From: Tsuneonella flava
Lineage (GTDB): Bacteria; Pseudomonadota; Alphaproteobacteria; Sphingomonadales; Sphingomonadaceae
Direction of reading: 5' to 3'
Assembly: GCF_002870965.1 (NCBI RefSeq)
Contig: NZ_PHSO01000011.1
Span: 56,887 to 120,886 of the forward strand
Length of the DNA stretch: 64,000 bases
Position 1 is the stretch's first letter. The number at the start of each line of letters is the position of its first letter. A program made the position numbers and the translations under genes. Under the pieces are notes generated by a model. That model worked only from the letters and a program-made list of their open reading frames with translations. It searched no databases and was not told where the DNA came from. Positions 20,084-30,068 of the stretch are shown here, piece by piece.

Positions 20084-20111
20084 GGCCCGCCCCTCAAACG
20101 AGGAGCGGGCC
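20084..20111 (-). terminator. Intrinsic terminator of tuf
   Basis: A 12-bp stem with one wobble (20084-20095 with 20100-20111, loop of four) begins 29 bases after the tuf stop. It is followed on the minus strand by TTTCCTTTTG. It probably ends the rpsL-rpsG-fusA-tuf transcript. Confidence 0.8.
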
Positions 20112-20140
20112 CAAATCCCTGTGCGCCTTGCGCGCGAAGA

Positions 20141-21316
20141 TTACTTCGTGATCTTCGCCACAACGCCCGAACCGACGGTACGGCCACCTTCGCGGATAGC
20201 GAAACGCAGACCTTCATCCATCGCGATCGGAGCGATCAGCTTCACACCGATCGAAACGTTGTCGCCCGGCATCACCATTTCGGTGCCTTCCGGCAGAACG
20301 ACTTCGCCAGTCACGTCGGTGGTGCGGAAGTAGAACTGCGGACGATAGTTAGCGAAGAACGGCGTGTGACGGCCACCTTCGTCTTTCGAGAGCACGTACA
20401 CTTCGGCTTCGAAGTCGGTGTGCGGGTTCACCGAACCCGGCTTCGCCAGAACCTGGCCACGCTCAACTTCTTCACGACCGACGCCACGGATCAGCGCGCC
20501 GATGTTGTCGCCAGCTTCACCGCGATCAAGCAGCTTACGGAACATTTCAACGCCGGTAACGGTCGTCTTCTTGGTGTCTTTGATGCCGACGATTTCAACT
20601 TCGTCGCCAACGTTCACAACGCCGGTTTCAACACGACCGGTAACAACCGTACCACGACCCGAAATCGAGAATACGTCTTCGATCGGCATCAGGAACGCCT
20701 GATCGACCGGACGGTCGGGCTGCGGGATGTATTCGTCGACAGCCTTCATCAGTTCCTTGATCGAGTTTTCACCGATTTCCGGATCGCGACCTTCGAGAGC
20801 GGCCAGAGCCGAACCCTTGATGATCGGAATGTTGTCGCCGTCGAAATCATACGAGCTCAGCAGTTCGCGAACTTCGAGTTCGACGAGTTCGAGGATTTCC
20901 TCGTCGTCAACCTGATCGACCTTGTTCATGTACACAACCAGAGCCGGCACGCCGACCTGGCGAGCAAGCAGGATGTGCTCGCGGGTCTGCGGCATCGGGC
21001 CGTCAGCAGCGTTCACAACAAGGATAGCGCCGTCCATCTGGGCTGCACCGGTGATCATGTTCTTCACGTAGTCGGCGTGCCCCGGGCAGTCGACGTGTGC
21101 GTAGTGGCGCGCATCGGTTTCGTATTCAACGTGTGCGGTCGAGATGGTGATCCCGCGCTCACGCTCTTCCGGAGCCTTGTCGATGTTCGCGAAATCAACC
21201 GCGGAGCCCTGCACCTTGGTGATGGCGGCAGTCAGCGTGGTCTTGCCGTGGTCAACGTGACCGATGGTGCCGATGTTGCAGTGCGGTTTGTTCCGCTCGA
21301 ATTTTTCCTTGGCCAT
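20141..21316 (-). CDS. tuf: Elongation factor Tu
   Basis: 391 residues. GTP-binding motifs are GHVDHGKT (near residue 19), DCPGH and NKVD, followed by domains 2 and 3 with the C-terminal [16 protein letters not shown]. It delivers aminoacyl-tRNA to the ribosome. It follows fusA by 97 bases; only one copy is visible in the window. Confidence 0.99.
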   Translation of the reverse strand: MAKEKFERNKPHCNIGTIGHVDHGKTTLTAAITKVQGSAVDFANIDKAPEERERGITISTAHVEYETDARHYAHVDCPGHADYVKNMITGAAQMDGAILVVNAADGPMPQTREHILLARQVGVPALVVYMNKVDQVDDEEILELVELEVRELLSSYDFDGDNIPIIKGSALAALEGRDPEIGENSIKELMKAVDEYIPQPDRPVDQAFLMPIEDVFSISGRGTVVTGRVETGVVNVGDEVEIVGIKDTKKTTVTGVEMFRKLLDRGEAGDNIGALIRGVGREEVERGQVLAKPGSVNPHTDFEAEVYVLSKDEGGRHTPFFANYRPQFYFRTTDVTGEVVLPEGTEMVMPGDNVSIGVKLIAPIAMDEGLRFAIREGGRTVGSGVVAKITK

Positions 21317-21413
21317 TTTACTCGTAACCTCTGTCTGTCAGAAAATGAATTTCACCAAGCCTTGAGGTCGGCACCCGGTGAATCAGGCGCCGCCCCTAGA
21401 CGCTTGCCAATGC

Positions 21414-23507
21414 TTAGGCAAGCTTCTCCTTGACTTCCTGCGCGACGTTTGCCGGCACTTCGTCATAGTGGCTGAACTGCATCGAGTACTGCGCACGACC
21501 CTGCGTGAAGGAACGCAATTCGTTCACATACCCGAACATATTCGCCAGCGGGACCATCGCTTCGACAGCCTGCGCGTTACCGCGAGTGTCGGTCCCCTGG
21601 ATCTGTCCACGCCGACTGTTGATATCGCCGATCACGTCACCGAGATATTCTTCGGGGGTGACGACTTCAACCTTCATGATCGGCTCAAGCAGCTTGATAC
21701 CGGCCTTCTGAGCCACTTCACGCATAGCGCCGCGACCGGCGATTTCGAACGCGATCGCGCTCGAGTCGACGTCGTGGTACGCACCGTCATACAAGGTGAC
21801 CGTGAAGTCGATGATCGGGAAGCCGACGAGATAGCCGCTTTCGGCCTGCTCGCGGATACCCTTTTCGATCGCAGGGATATATTCCTTGGGAATATTACCG
21901 CCCTTGATTTCATCCTGGAAGATGAAGCCCTGACCGCGCTCGCCGGGCTCGACCTTAATCTTCACGCGACCGAACTGGCCCGAACCACCCGACTGTTTCT
22001 TGTGGGTGTAATCGACATCCACCGGCTTCGCGAGATATTCGCGATAGGCCACCTGCGGCGCACCGACGTTAGCCTCGACCTTGAATTCACGCTTCATGCG
22101 ATCGACGAGAATGTCGAGGTGAAGCTCGCCCATGCCCTTAATGATCGTCTGACCTGATTCGTGATCGGTAGAAACGCGGAAGCTCGGATCTTCGGCAGCC
22201 AGACGATTGAGCGCGACGCCCATCTTTTCCTGGTCAGCCTTGGTCTTCGGTTCCACCGACAATTCGATAACCGGTTCGGGGAATTCCATACGTTCGAGGA
22301 TGATCGGCGAACGTTCGGCACACAACGTATCGCCGGTGGTCGTTTCCTTCAGACCAGCCAGCGCGACGATGTCGCCTGCGAACGCCTCTTCGATGTCTTC
22401 ACGGTTGTTGGAATGCATCAGCAGCATACGGCCGATCTTTTCCTTCTTGTCCTTCACCGAGTTGAGCACCGAACCCTTGGCCAGCTTGCCCGAGTAGATG
22501 CGGGTGAAAGTCAGCGAACCGACGAACGGATCGTTCATGATCTTGAATGCCAGAGCCGCGAACGGTGCGTCGTCGCTCGAAGGGCGCGTATCTTCCTGAT
22601 CGCTGTCGGGCAGCACACCCTTGATCGCCGGAACGTCGAGCGGGCTCGGCATATAGTCCACGATGGCGTCGAGCAGCGGCTGAACACCCTTGTTCTTGAA
22701 CGCCGAACCGCACAGAACCGGAACGAATGCACGCTCCATCGTGCCCTTGCGGATCAGACGCTTGAGCGTTGCAGCATCGGGTTCGTTACCTTCAAGGTAC
22801 TGCTCCATCACGTCATCGTCCTGCTCAACTGCAGTTTCGATGAGTTTTTCGCGATATTCGGCAGCCTTGTCGGCCAGCTCAGCAGGAACATCGACATAGT
22901 TGAACTTCGCACCCAGCGATTCGTCTTCCCAGACGATGCCACGGTTGTTCACCAGATCGACAACACCCTTCAGGTCGCTTTCAGCGCCAATCGGGAGGTA
23001 AAGCACCAGCGGATTTGCACCCAGACGATCAATGATCGACTGCACACAGTAATAAAAATCGGCGCCGGTACGGTCGAGCTTGTTGACGAAGCACATGCGC
23101 GGCACGCCGTACTTGTCGGCCTGACGCCACACGGTTTCGGATTGCGGCTCAACACCGGCAACGCCGTCGAACACGGCAACCGCACCGTCAAGCACGCGCA
23201 GCGAACGTTCGACTTCGATGGTGAAGTCAACGTGGCCGGGAGTGTCGATGATGTTGATGCGGTGCTTCGGGCCTTCACCGTCTTCGGCAGCCCAGAAAGT
23301 GGTGGTCGCAGCAGAGGTGATCGTAATCCCACGCTCCTGCTCCTGCTCCATCCAATCCATCGTCGCGGCACCATCGTGCACTTCGCCGATCTTGTAGGAC
23401 TTGCCGGTGTAGTAAAGAATACGCTCGGTCGTAGTGGTCTTGCCGGCATCGATGTGAGCCATGATGCCGATATTGCGATAGCGCTCCAGCGGATATTCGC
23501 GGGCCAT
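21414..23507 (-). CDS. fusA: Elongation factor G
   Basis: 697 residues, full length. P-loop [19 protein letters not shown], switch [19 protein letters not shown] and [12 protein letters not shown] give the GTPase; domains II-V follow, ending [25 protein letters not shown] (shown in part). It drives translocation and ribosome recycling. It starts 143 bases after rpsG. Confidence 0.99.
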   Translation of the reverse strand: MAREYPLERYRNIGIMAHIDAGKTTTTERILYYTGKSYKIGEVHDGAATMDWMEQEQERGITITSAATTTFWAAEDGEGPKHRINIIDTPGHVDFTIEVERSLRVLDGAVAVFDGVAGVEPQSETVWRQADKYGVPRMCFVNKLDRTGADFYYCVQSIIDRLGANPLVLYLPIGAESDLKGVVDLVNNRGIVWEDESLGAKFNYVDVPAELADKAAEYREKLIETAVEQDDDVMEQYLEGNEPDAATLKRLIRKGTMERAFVPVLCGSAFKNKGVQPLLDAIVDYMPSPLDVPAIKGVLPDSDQEDTRPSSDDAPFAALAFKIMNDPFVGSLTFTRIYSGKLAKGSVLNSVKDKKEKIGRMLLMHSNNREDIEEAFAGDIVALAGLKETTTGDTLCAERSPIILERMEFPEPVIELSVEPKTKADQEKMGVALNRLAAEDPSFRVSTDHESGQTIIKGMGELHLDILVDRMKREFKVEANVGAPQVAYREYLAKPVDVDYTHKKQSGGSGQFGRVKIKVEPGERGQGFIFQDEIKGGNIPKEYIPAIEKGIREQAESGYLVGFPIIDFTVTLYDGAYHDVDSSAIAFEIAGRGAMREVAQKAGIKLLEPIMKVEVVTPEEYLGDVIGDINSRRGQIQGTDTRGNAQAVEAMVPLANMFGYVNELRSFTQGRAQYSMQFSHYDEVPANVAQEVKEKLA

Positions 23508-23650
23508 GGAAAATTCCTCAGGTGAAAGTGGGGAGCCCCGGGTGAGGGATCGCGCCCCATATAGTCAATAATATGACCACTTGAAGACCGGGCGGGTTAC
23601 TTTCCCCTACCCCGGCCCTGCAAGCAGCACGCCTCACAGCGCCGCGTGGA

Positions 23651-24121
23651 TTACCAGCGGTAGTGCGAGAAGGCGCGGTTGGCGTCAGCCATACGGTGAG
23701 TATCTTCCCGCTTCTTGACCGCGTTGCCACGGTTGTTCGCAGCATCCATCAACTCACCCGACAGGCGCGCAGCCATCGTGGTTTCAGGGCGACCGCGAGC
23801 AGCGGTGATGAGCCAGCGAATGGCCAGCGCCTGAGCACGCTCGGGACGCACTTCAACGGGCACCTGATAGGTGGCACCACCGACACGGCGACTGCGAACT
23901 TCGATCTGCGGCTTGATGTTGTTAAGCGCATCGTGGAACACGGCAACCGGATCGCTCTTCGCACGGGCTTCGACAGTGTCAAGCGCACCGTAAACGATAC
24001 GTTCCGCGACGGACTTCTTCCCGTCGAGCATCAGGTTATTCATGAACTTCGACAGAACCTGATCACCGAACTTCGGATCAGGCAGAATTTCCCGCTTCTC
24101 GGGACGACGACGACGACTCAT
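23651..24121 (-). CDS. rpsG: 30S ribosomal protein S7
   Basis: 156 residues ([41 protein letters not shown] in part). It nucleates the head of the 30S subunit and sits at the E site. It follows rpsL by 122 bases. Confidence 0.99.
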   Translation of the reverse strand: MSRRRRPEKREILPDPKFGDQVLSKFMNNLMLDGKKSVAERIVYGALDTVEARAKSDPVAVFHDALNNIKPQIEVRSRRVGGATYQVPVEVRPERAQALAIRWLITAARGRPETTMAARLSGELMDAANNRGNAVKKREDTHRMADANRAFSHYRW

Positions 24122-24243
24122 TGGTCAAATTCCTTATCTCTTGCGTGAGCTCCCGCATCAGCGGGAACCTCAATGGGCCTGACCGACATCAAACAGCCGG
24201 ATGGCCTGAGACTCCCGCTCTGCACGGGAGCACACGGGAAAGC

Positions 24244-24615
24244 TTACTTGGGCCGCTTGGCGCCGTACTTCGAACGGCTCTGCTTACGGTCCTTCACACC
24301 CTGCGTATCGAGCACGCCGCGCAGGACGTGGTAACGCACACCGGGAAGGTCGCGCACACGACCGCCACGGATCAGCACAACGCTGTGTTCCTGCAGGTTG
24401 TGGCCTTCGCCGGGGATGTAGGAAATGACTTCGCGCTGGTTCGTCAGGCGCACCTTGGCAACCTTACGGAGAGCGGAGTTCGGCTTCTTCGGCGTCGTGG
24501 TATAGACGCGTGTGCAGACACCGCGCTTCTGCGGGTTCTGCTCCATCGCAGGGACCTTGCTCTTGGCCTTCTGCGGAACGCGGCCCTTGCGGACCAGCTG
24601 GTTGATCGTCGGCAT
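24244..24615 (-). CDS. rpsL: 30S ribosomal protein S12 (Arg at position 88)
   Basis: 123 residues from [12 protein letters not shown] (ATG 24615; an ATG 18 bases upstream gives a non-native start). The decoding loop [13 protein letters not shown] keeps Lys43. The second streptomycin-contact loop reads [14 protein letters not shown], so residue 88 (Met counted) is Arg, encoded CGC, where E. coli has Lys. K88R is a known streptomycin-resistance change in other bacteria. Here it is probably the native state. Confidence 0.99.
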   Translation of the reverse strand: MPTINQLVRKGRVPQKAKSKVPAMEQNPQKRGVCTRVYTTTPKKPNSALRKVAKVRLTNQREVISYIPGEGHNLQEHSVVLIRGGRVRDLPGVRYHVLRGVLDTQGVKDRKQSRSKYGAKRPK

Positions 24616-25008
24616 GAGTCTCTTTCTCTTCACCGTGTGAAGGTGACAACTGACTGGGTAGGAAGGAGTGTTGCACGCTCATACAGCGGGCCCATTGGAC
24701 ATCTGCCCGCTGGGAGATTCGCCGCACGAAACCGAAACGCTCCACCCACGGCCCATTCGGCCACCGGGTTACTTTGACGGCTGCCCCAAGCGTTTCCGCT
24801 CCAATAGAAAAGAGCCTAAGTGCAACAGCACCAGGCTCCGGGACATAACCGGCAATGTTCAGCTCTATCTGACCGCGGCACGGCAAACCCTGCCTCGGAT
24901 GAGCGCGCCATTAGAAGGAAACCATCGCCCGGTCAAGAGCACAGCGATGTCCAGTACCTGGAGGTGCAGCACCGGCAGCACCTCCGGACCCACACCGATC
25001 CGACAAGG
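24616..25008 (-). other. rpsL upstream region with hairpins
   Basis: No gene is recognised in these 393 bases. A hairpin at 24812-24838 (GAGCCT..GTGC / GCAC.AGGCTC) is followed on the minus strand by TTTTCTATT and looks like the terminator of the MAPEG gene or a leader attenuator for rpsL. A second hairpin without T-run (GGAGGTGC/GCACCTCC, 24960-24985) lies just after the MAPEG stop. Confidence 0.5.
24803..24838 (-). terminator. Terminator-like hairpin between MAPEG gene and rpsL
   Basis: Two stacked stems (6 bp and 4 bp, four-base loop AACA region) followed by TTTTCTATT on the minus strand. It is 170 bases past the MAPEG stop and about 190 bases before rpsL. Confidence 0.55.
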
Positions 25009-25404
25009 TTAGATCACGCCCAGCACGATCAGTGTACCAGCAACCGCCAGCCCAAGCATCACCAGCATTGTCACTACAATTCCCACAGCCCGCCACTTGC
25101 TGCCCGTGGCCGAATCCATACCAAAAGCATGTGCGATACGCGCCAACATGTAGGCCGCCGCAACCCACGCCAGCCAGGGCGCGCCCTTCCCGGTCATCTC
25201 GATGGCCGCGATCAGAATCAGAACGATCGGGGTGTATTCGATGAAATTGGCATGTGCGCGCATCCGCTGCATCAGCGGACCGCCATCGTCGCCGTGCAGA
25301 ACTTTGAGCCGGACACGCAACTGCCCCACACGCAAGGCAAGCCAGAAGTTGAGGATCGCTGCCGCAGCGGCAGAAGTAAGTGTGACAGGCAGCAAGATTG
25401 CCAT
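25009..25404 (-). CDS. MAPEG family membrane protein
   Basis: 131 residues and four hydrophobic segments. MAPEG features include the first helix with [18 protein letters not shown] and the conserved [20 protein letters not shown] block. The start at 25404 has GAGGG eight bases upstream; the ATG at 25410 is too close to it. Eukaryotic relatives are glutathione- or leukotriene-linked membrane enzymes, but bacterial members are mostly uncharacterised. It is transcribed away from rpmF. Confidence 0.85.
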   Translation of the reverse strand: MAILLPVTLTSAAAAAILNFWLALRVGQLRVRLKVLHGDDGGPLMQRMRAHANFIEYTPIVLILIAAIEMTGKGAPWLAWVAAAYMLARIAHAFGMDSATGSKWRAVGIVVTMLVMLGLAVAGTLIVLGVI

Positions 25405-25606
25405 CGGCATTTCCCTCTCTGATGAGCGGCGGATGGCTAGCAGGTTCACGCGCGCTTGCAACTGCGAAGAATTCCGCTATAGGCCGCGCCTTCCCGCCAC
25501 GGCAGGGTTTCAGTCGCGCCGCACGCGCCCAATGGGTTGTGCGTCGCCTGAGCTTGGCCTAGGGCGAACCCGATCAACGAACGAACATATTGGAACAGGT
25601 GACGCA

Positions 25607-25786
25607 ATGGCTGTCCCCAAAAGAAAAGTTAGCCCTTCCCGCCGGGGTATGCGCCGGGCCCACGATTCGCTGAAGGTAGAGGCATTCCACGAATGCTCGA
25701 ACTGTGGTGAACTGAAGCGCCCGCACAACCTGTGCCCGCACTGCGGGTTCTATAACGGTCGTGAAGTCGTCGCTGTCGGTCTCTGA
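25607..25786 (+). CDS. rpmF: 50S ribosomal protein L32
   Basis: 59 residues ([20 protein letters not shown]) with a zinc ribbon from Cys30, Cys33, Cys43 and Cys46 ([18 protein letters not shown]). It is the first gene of the rpmF-plsX-fabH-ihfA-merR cluster, 28 bases before plsX. Pairing with fatty acid genes is conserved across bacteria. Confidence 0.97.
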   Translation: MAVPKRKVSPSRRGMRRAHDSLKVEAFHECSNCGELKRPHNLCPHCGFYNGREVVAVGL

Positions 25787-25814
25787 CCGGCCTGATAGGA
25801 AGACGGAGAGCGCC

Positions 25815-26861
25815 ATGAGCCTGCCGCGTATCGCTGTTGATGCGATGGGCGGAGACGAGGGCGTGCGCGTCATGGTCTCCGGCGCGGCGCTTGCCCGTCG
25901 GCGACACGATCAGTTCAAATTTCTTCTGGTGGGCGACGAAACGCGAATCAAAGCCGCGCTCGATGCCCACCCGAACATGCGCGGTGCATCCGAAATCCTC
26001 CATTGCGAGGATGTCGTCGGCGGCGATGAGAAGCCGACGCAGGCGCTCCGCCGTGCCAAGACCACCAGCATGGGCCTTGCCGTCAATGCCGTGAAAGCAG
26101 GCGATGCTGGCGCTGCGGTCAGCGCTGGCAACACCGGGGCGCTGATGGCGATGAGCAAACTTGCTCTACGCACAATGCCGGGTATTGACCGGCCTGCACT
26201 TGCAGCCTTGCTGCCGACACTCGGCGACAACGATGTGATTATGCTCGATCTCGGTGCCAACACCGGATACGATGCTCGCAATCTGGTGCAATTTGCGATC
26301 ATGGGCGCTGCTTATTCGCGAATCGTCAGCGGCCAAGCGGAACCGCGTGTGCGTCTGCTGAATATCGGCACAGAAGATATCAAGGGCACCGACCAGTTGC
26401 AGGACGCCGCCTCACGCCTCCGCGAAGCGACTGGTCTGGCTATGCAGTTCGATGGCTTCATCGAAGCCGACAAGATCAATCGCGGCCAATGTGATGTAGT
26501 CGTAACGGATGGATTTTCCGGCAATATCGCGCTGAAAGCCATCGAAGGGGCTGCGCGGTTTGTCACCGACCTGTTGCGAAACGCGTTTACGAGTTCGCTC
26601 CGGTCGAAGATCGGTTTTCTCGTTTCCCGACCAGCAACCGAATTGCTGCGCCATCACCTCGATCCGAACAATCATAACGGCGCGGTATTCCTTGGCCTGA
26701 ACGGCGTGGTCGTCAAAAGTCATGGCAGCGCCAATGCTGCAGGCGTTGCCAATGCCGTCGCCGTGGCTGCACGGTTGCTGGAGGAAGACCTGACTCAACG
26801 TATTGCCGCCGATCTCGGCACCCTCCAAGCTGCACAATCGACGTCTGGTGAAGCCGCGTGA
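25815..26861 (+). CDS. plsX: Phosphate acyltransferase PlsX
   Basis: 348 residues from the ATG at 25815 ([14 protein letters not shown]), the conserved start; an earlier in-frame start overlaps rpmF. It converts acyl-ACP to acyl-phosphate for glycerol-3-phosphate acylation. Conserved blocks are [32 protein letters not shown] and [14 protein letters not shown]. The stop overlaps the fabH GTG start. Confidence 0.98.
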   Translation: MSLPRIAVDAMGGDEGVRVMVSGAALARRRHDQFKFLLVGDETRIKAALDAHPNMRGASEILHCEDVVGGDEKPTQALRRAKTTSMGLAVNAVKAGDAGAAVSAGNTGALMAMSKLALRTMPGIDRPALAALLPTLGDNDVIMLDLGANTGYDARNLVQFAIMGAAYSRIVSGQAEPRVRLLNIGTEDIKGTDQLQDAASRLREATGLAMQFDGFIEADKINRGQCDVVVTDGFSGNIALKAIEGAARFVTDLLRNAFTSSLRSKIGFLVSRPATELLRHHLDPNNHNGAVFLGLNGVVVKSHGSANAAGVANAVAVAARLLEEDLTQRIAADLGTLQAAQSTSGEAA

Positions 26862-27832
26862 TTCGTTCGGTTATTGTCGGAAGCGGGTCCGCCCTGCCCA
26901 AGCGCGCGGTTTCCAATGCCGAACTGGCGAAAACCGTGGATACGAGCGACGAATGGATTGTCGAACGGACCGGTATTCGCAATCGCTACATCGCTGGCGA
27001 AGGCGAAACCACTGCCACGCTGGCGACCGATGCCGCGCGCGCAGCACTTGCCGCCGCAGGTGTCGACGCCAATGAAATCGGTCTGATCGTTCTGGCAACT
27101 GCCACGCCGGATCAGACATTTCCTGCCACGGCCACCCGCGTGCAAGATATGCTGGGTTGTCATGGCGGCATCGCCTTCGATGTCGCAGCGGTTTGTTCCG
27201 GGTTCCTATATGCGCTGGCCACCGCCGATTCGATGCTCCGCACCGGAATGGCAAGCAAGGCGCTGGTGATCGGGGCGGAAACTTTCAGCCGTATCCTCGA
27301 CTGGGAGGACCGTGGCACCTGCGTACTGTTCGGCGATGGCGCGGGCGCTCTGGTTCTGGAAACCCGCGATGTGGACGAAACGGCAGCCGATGCGCCGGGT
27401 ATTCTCGGCACAAAGCTTCATGCCGATGGAGCGCACAACGAATTGCTCTACGTCGACGGTGGCCCTTCCACTACCGGCACAGTCGGCAAGCTGCGGATGA
27501 AAGGGCGCGAAGTCTTCCGCCACGCCGTGGTCAACCTCGCCGATGTACTGCGCGAAGTGCTGAGCGACACAGGCTATGACGCGGAAGATATCGACTGGGT
27601 CGTTCCCCATCAGGCCAATGCGCGCATTCTGGATGCAACCGCACGCAAACTGGGGCTGCCATCGGAGAAAGTGATCGTTACAGTCGATCGCCATGCCAAC
27701 ACATCGGCCGCCTCGGTTCCGCTCGCATTCGACGTCGCAATGCGCGACGGGCGAATCAAATCTGGCGATCTTGTCATGATGGAAGCGATGGGCGGCGGGT
27801 TCACCTGGGGCGCCAGTCTGATTCGTATGTGA
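26858..27832 (+). CDS. fabH: Beta-ketoacyl-ACP synthase III
   Basis: 324 residues with a GTG start inside GTGA, shared with the plsX stop. The thiolase-fold catalytic triad is visible as Cys113 (AAVCSGF), His251 (VPHQAN) and Asn281 (HANTSAAS). It condenses acetyl-CoA with malonyl-ACP to start fatty acid synthesis. Translational coupling with plsX is likely. Confidence 0.98.
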   Translation: MIRSVIVGSGSALPKRAVSNAELAKTVDTSDEWIVERTGIRNRYIAGEGETTATLATDAARAALAAAGVDANEIGLIVLATATPDQTFPATATRVQDMLGCHGGIAFDVAAVCSGFLYALATADSMLRTGMASKALVIGAETFSRILDWEDRGTCVLFGDGAGALVLETRDVDETAADAPGILGTKLHADGAHNELLYVDGGPSTTGTVGKLRMKGREVFRHAVVNLADVLREVLSDTGYDAEDIDWVVPHQANARILDATARKLGLPSEKVIVTVDRHANTSAASVPLAFDVAMRDGRIKSGDLVMMEAMGGGFTWGASLIRM

Positions 27833-27922
27833 ATCTTTCTGGAAACTTTGATTGCGAGCCCGTGTAATCTTCGTTACTTTGAATTCGAAAATTGGGGTCG
27901 CACCACATGGAGGTACACGCAG

Positions 27923-28222
27923 ATGATGCGTTCAGTGGGCACGCTTACGCGTGCGGACCTGGCTGAGACTATTAACCGCAAGATGGGTTTCTCGCGCGCC
28001 GAGTCGCTCGATATGGTAGAGGCGATCCTCAACCATATGAGCAAGGCGATGGAGCAAGGGGAAAACGTCAAGATTTCGGGCTTCGGCAGCTTTGTGCTGC
28101 GCGACAAGAAGGAACGCGTTGGCCGCAACCCCAAGACAGGGGTCGAGGTACCAATCACACCCCGCCGGGTGTTGACCTTCCGCGCCAGCCAGTTGCTGAA
28201 GGAACGCGTGGCCAACGGCTAA
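27923..28222 (+). CDS. ihfA: Integration host factor subunit alpha
   Basis: 99 residues ([20 protein letters not shown]). The HU/IHF signature [21 protein letters not shown] and the minor-groove arm region ([15 protein letters not shown]) are present. The ATG has GGAGG about ten bases upstream; an in-frame start 75 bases earlier is ignored. It bends DNA with the beta subunit. Confidence 0.95.
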   Translation: MMRSVGTLTRADLAETINRKMGFSRAESLDMVEAILNHMSKAMEQGENVKISGFGSFVLRDKKERVGRNPKTGVEVPITPRRVLTFRASQLLKERVANG

Positions 28223-28249
28223 ATCCGGCCGACGGCAGGGAGAGCGGCG

Positions 28250-28735
28250 ATGAGCAAAGGTTTCGACGACGGCAAAGATGCGGGCGCATTGCGTACCATC
28301 GGTGAAGTCGGCGATGCCTTAGCCATCAAGCCTCACGTTCTGCGTTATTGGGAACAGCAGTTTCCGATGCTCGAACCGCTAAAACGATCGGGTGGGCGGC
28401 GCTATTACCGTCCCGAAGACATCGCGCTCGTCCACCGTATTGACCAACTGGTCAATGGGGAAGGCTATACGATCAAGGGAGCTGTCGCCTTGCTTGAGAA
28501 CGATCCATCCAAGGGTGGATCGCCTAAGGCAACCCAGGCGGAGCCCCTTGAATCGGCGTCCTCCCAGACTGCTCCCGATACTTCGAAATCAGGCACCGCG
28601 TCGGTTGATCTGTTCGCCAATGTTGCCCCTTCACCATCGGGTGCAACGCCACGGCCCAATCAGGCCGCACCATCCGAAGTGGTCGCTCGCCTGAAGAACA
28701 TTCGCGAAACGCTCGCGGCGGCGATATCGGCGTAG
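28250..28735 (+). CDS. MerR-family transcriptional regulator
   Basis: 161 residues. The N-terminal winged helix (LRTIGEVGDALAIKPHVLRYWEQQFPML...GGRRYYRPEDIALVHRID, residues about 13-75) is typical of the MerR protein that follows ihfA in alphaproteobacteria. The C-terminal half is Ser/Pro/Ala-rich and low complexity, with no metal-binding cysteines. The effector is unknown; the position suggests control of lipid or cell-cycle genes, without proof. Confidence 0.88.
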   Translation: MSKGFDDGKDAGALRTIGEVGDALAIKPHVLRYWEQQFPMLEPLKRSGGRRYYRPEDIALVHRIDQLVNGEGYTIKGAVALLENDPSKGGSPKATQAEPLESASSQTAPDTSKSGTASVDLFANVAPSPSGATPRPNQAAPSEVVARLKNIRETLAAAISA

Positions 28736-28843
28736 AGCCAGCATCCGGTGTCGGCGTGTGAACTTCGCGCGCCAGACTTATCCGACTTTAACCTCACCCT
28801 GATTTGCGAAGCAGTTTTCGGGCCAGATTATTTATCTGACCTA

Positions 28844-29108
28844 GGCTCAGGATCCGTTACTGACGCCGTTGAGGCGTCCAAATGGCGAAACATATCGGGC
28901 CAAACTGCCCGCCGGGAAGGCTATATGCCGCTCCAAGGGCAGTTTGGGTTGAGATGGAAGCCATTTGGTCGTCCCGCAGGGATTTGACCAAAATGGCCCA
29001 TCGCTGCGTCAAAAGGTCTTGAAATATTGACATATTCCCGCGCCCTTTCTCCTTGCGCTGTGCCATTTTGCTTCAAGCCCCAATGGAGCCAGTAATGAGT
29101 CCTGAGCC
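28844..29108. mobile_element. MITE-like palindromic element, 265 bp
   Basis: Terminal inverted repeats start GGCTCAGGA at 28844 and end TCCTGAGCC at 29108, and similarity continues inward for about 45 bases (TTACTG.C.CC.TTG.GGC). Each end is flanked by TA (28842-28843 and 29109-29110), as expected of a TA target duplication. Inside are nested inverted repeats (CCAAATGGC 28878/GCCATTTGG 28960; CCAAACTGCCC 28900/GGGCAGTTTGG 28937) and a third stem-loop at 28964-28992. There is no transposase, so this looks like a non-autonomous element that folds into a long hairpin. Confidence 0.7.
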
Positions 29109-29346
29109 TAATTGAACTTCGTGGAATCTGGATGAACAGCCTGAGCCTGGCCCGTTTATCCGGCTGGGCTAGATTTCATCCCCACCCCCTTCCCTACCTT
29201 TTAAGGCCACCCTTCCAAAGTATTGAACCTCGTAGTGCGGGATCGGAACAAGATTGAACCGCATACGATTTCGATGAAGTCGAGTAGTATGTATCTGTAC
29301 TTTGCACATCTCCGGAAAAAAATATCCTCTGTCATAATCATTTTTC

Positions 29347-29376
29347 TTGACAGTAAATGGATATGATTTATTTTAA
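29347..29376 (+). promoter_or_regulatory. Putative sigma70-type promoter of peptide gene
   Basis: A perfect TTGACA (29347-29352) is followed after 17-18 bases by ATTTTAA/TTTTAA-like sequence (about 29370-29376), about 35-40 bases before the peptide ATG. The -10 element is imperfect. Confidence 0.45.
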
Positions 29377-29409
29377 TATAACCATTATTTATTGTGGAAA
29401 ATTTCAGTA

Positions 29410-29601
29410 ATGAAAATACTTATCGATTATGAAATCGGCGCGGTCAATGGTGGTCGTGGATCTTTACTACGAGCCGCCATTAAGGCTATCGATTGGATTG
29501 GCCGAGGCCTTACAGTAGCAGAAGTCGCGAAGGCCACAAAAGTTGATATCAAAGAATTTGGAGAGTTCGAGCAAAAGCGCACCGGCGGAAACATGAAATA
29601 A
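29410..29601 (+). CDS. Double-glycine-leader peptide, bacteriocin-like
   Basis: 63 residues. The N-terminus MKILIDYEIGAVNGG fits the double-glycine leader rule: hydrophobic at -12 (Leu4), Glu at -8, Ile at -7, Val at -4 and Gly-Gly at -2/-1. The predicted mature part of 48 residues begins RGSLLRAAIKAIDWIGRGL, which can form an amphipathic helix, and ends in a charged tail (EFEQKRTGGNMK). Such leaders are cut by C39-peptidase ABC exporters; none is visible in the window. The ribosome site is weak, and an upstream TTG at 29392 is possible. The next gene starts about 24-105 bases on. Function is inferred, not shown. Confidence 0.6.
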   Translation: MKILIDYEIGAVNGGRGSLLRAAIKAIDWIGRGLTVAEVAKATKVDIKEFGEFEQKRTGGNMK

Positions 29602-29705
29602 TCTTCTTTTCAGGGTAGCGCTGCGTTGAAACTTTTTGGATATATATTGTTTGCCTCTACCACTTTGCTGCTTCCCCGGCTTTTGCCTACATCGATTCAA
29701 CCTCG

Positions 29706-30068
29706 TTGAGCGTTGGTCGGGGACCTCTATTTGAAGAGGCTTTTAAATTTCTTTTTTCTTTTTTTGCCCTTCGCGATTTTAGTATTAGAATGCAGTCTAT
29801 TATCATAGGCCTTGCGGTTGGCATTTCTGAAACCACTTTAAACAGCCTATTGGTTTTTAATGAAATGCATGCGGACATTAGTTCAAATACAAGTGGAATT
29901 GATGAGACGGGAATCGCAATAGCTATTGCGATTGGCATAGCCGCAAAGTCTATTATCTCCATTATTGCACACGGACTAATATTCTTTTTCAGTCTGAAAT
30001 TAGCAAAGGGAGATTACTTAATAGGCTTTTTCATTGCTGCACTTATTCACTTTTTTTCAACCTATTGA
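29706..30068 (+). CDS. PrsW-like membrane protein, probable frameshift at 5' end
   Basis: 120 residues from a TTG, four hydrophobic segments. Residues that match PrsW-type intramembrane proteases are FEEAFKF (Glu10, Glu11, Lys14), GLAVGISETTLN (Glu42, Asn46), AHGLIFF (His89) and ALIHFF (His115). Upstream, a different frame from TTG 29626 encodes MKLFGYILFASTTLLLP, a convincing signal or membrane segment, and one extra base near the C-run at 29674-29677 would join both frames into one protein ending its signal in AFA. So the gene may really start at 29626 and be frameshifted. It may be immunity or processing partner of the peptide upstream. Confidence 0.5.
   Translation: MSVGRGPLFEEAFKFLFSFFALRDFSIRMQSIIIGLAVGISETTLNSLLVFNEMHADISSNTSGIDETGIAIAIAIGIAAKSIISIIAHGLIFFFSLKLAKGDYLIGFFIAALIHFFSTY

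Larger units (their letters stand above)
19815..20140 (-). other. tuf-rpsJ intergenic region with two hairpins
   Basis: No gene is seen. The segment holds the tuf terminator (20084-20111), an AT-richer stretch around 19990-20040 that could contain the S10-block promoter, and the attenuator-like hairpin at 19857-19905. I could not fix a promoter with confidence. Confidence 0.5.
28736..29409. other. merR-peptide intergenic region
   Basis: It contains the MITE-like element and then about 230 bases that become AT-rich toward the peptide gene. The base composition from about 29,280 to 30,070 is clearly lower in GC than the flanks. No tRNA was found after merR. Confidence 0.6.

Noticed and set aside
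28736..28900. tRNA-Pro expected after the MerR gene in many alphaproteobacteria
   Set aside because: No cloverleaf or T-loop signature is present here.
28857..29066. 69-codon minus-strand frame in the MITE-like element
   Set aside because: It is wholly inside the palindromic element, so its apparent protein is the by-product of repeat sequence.
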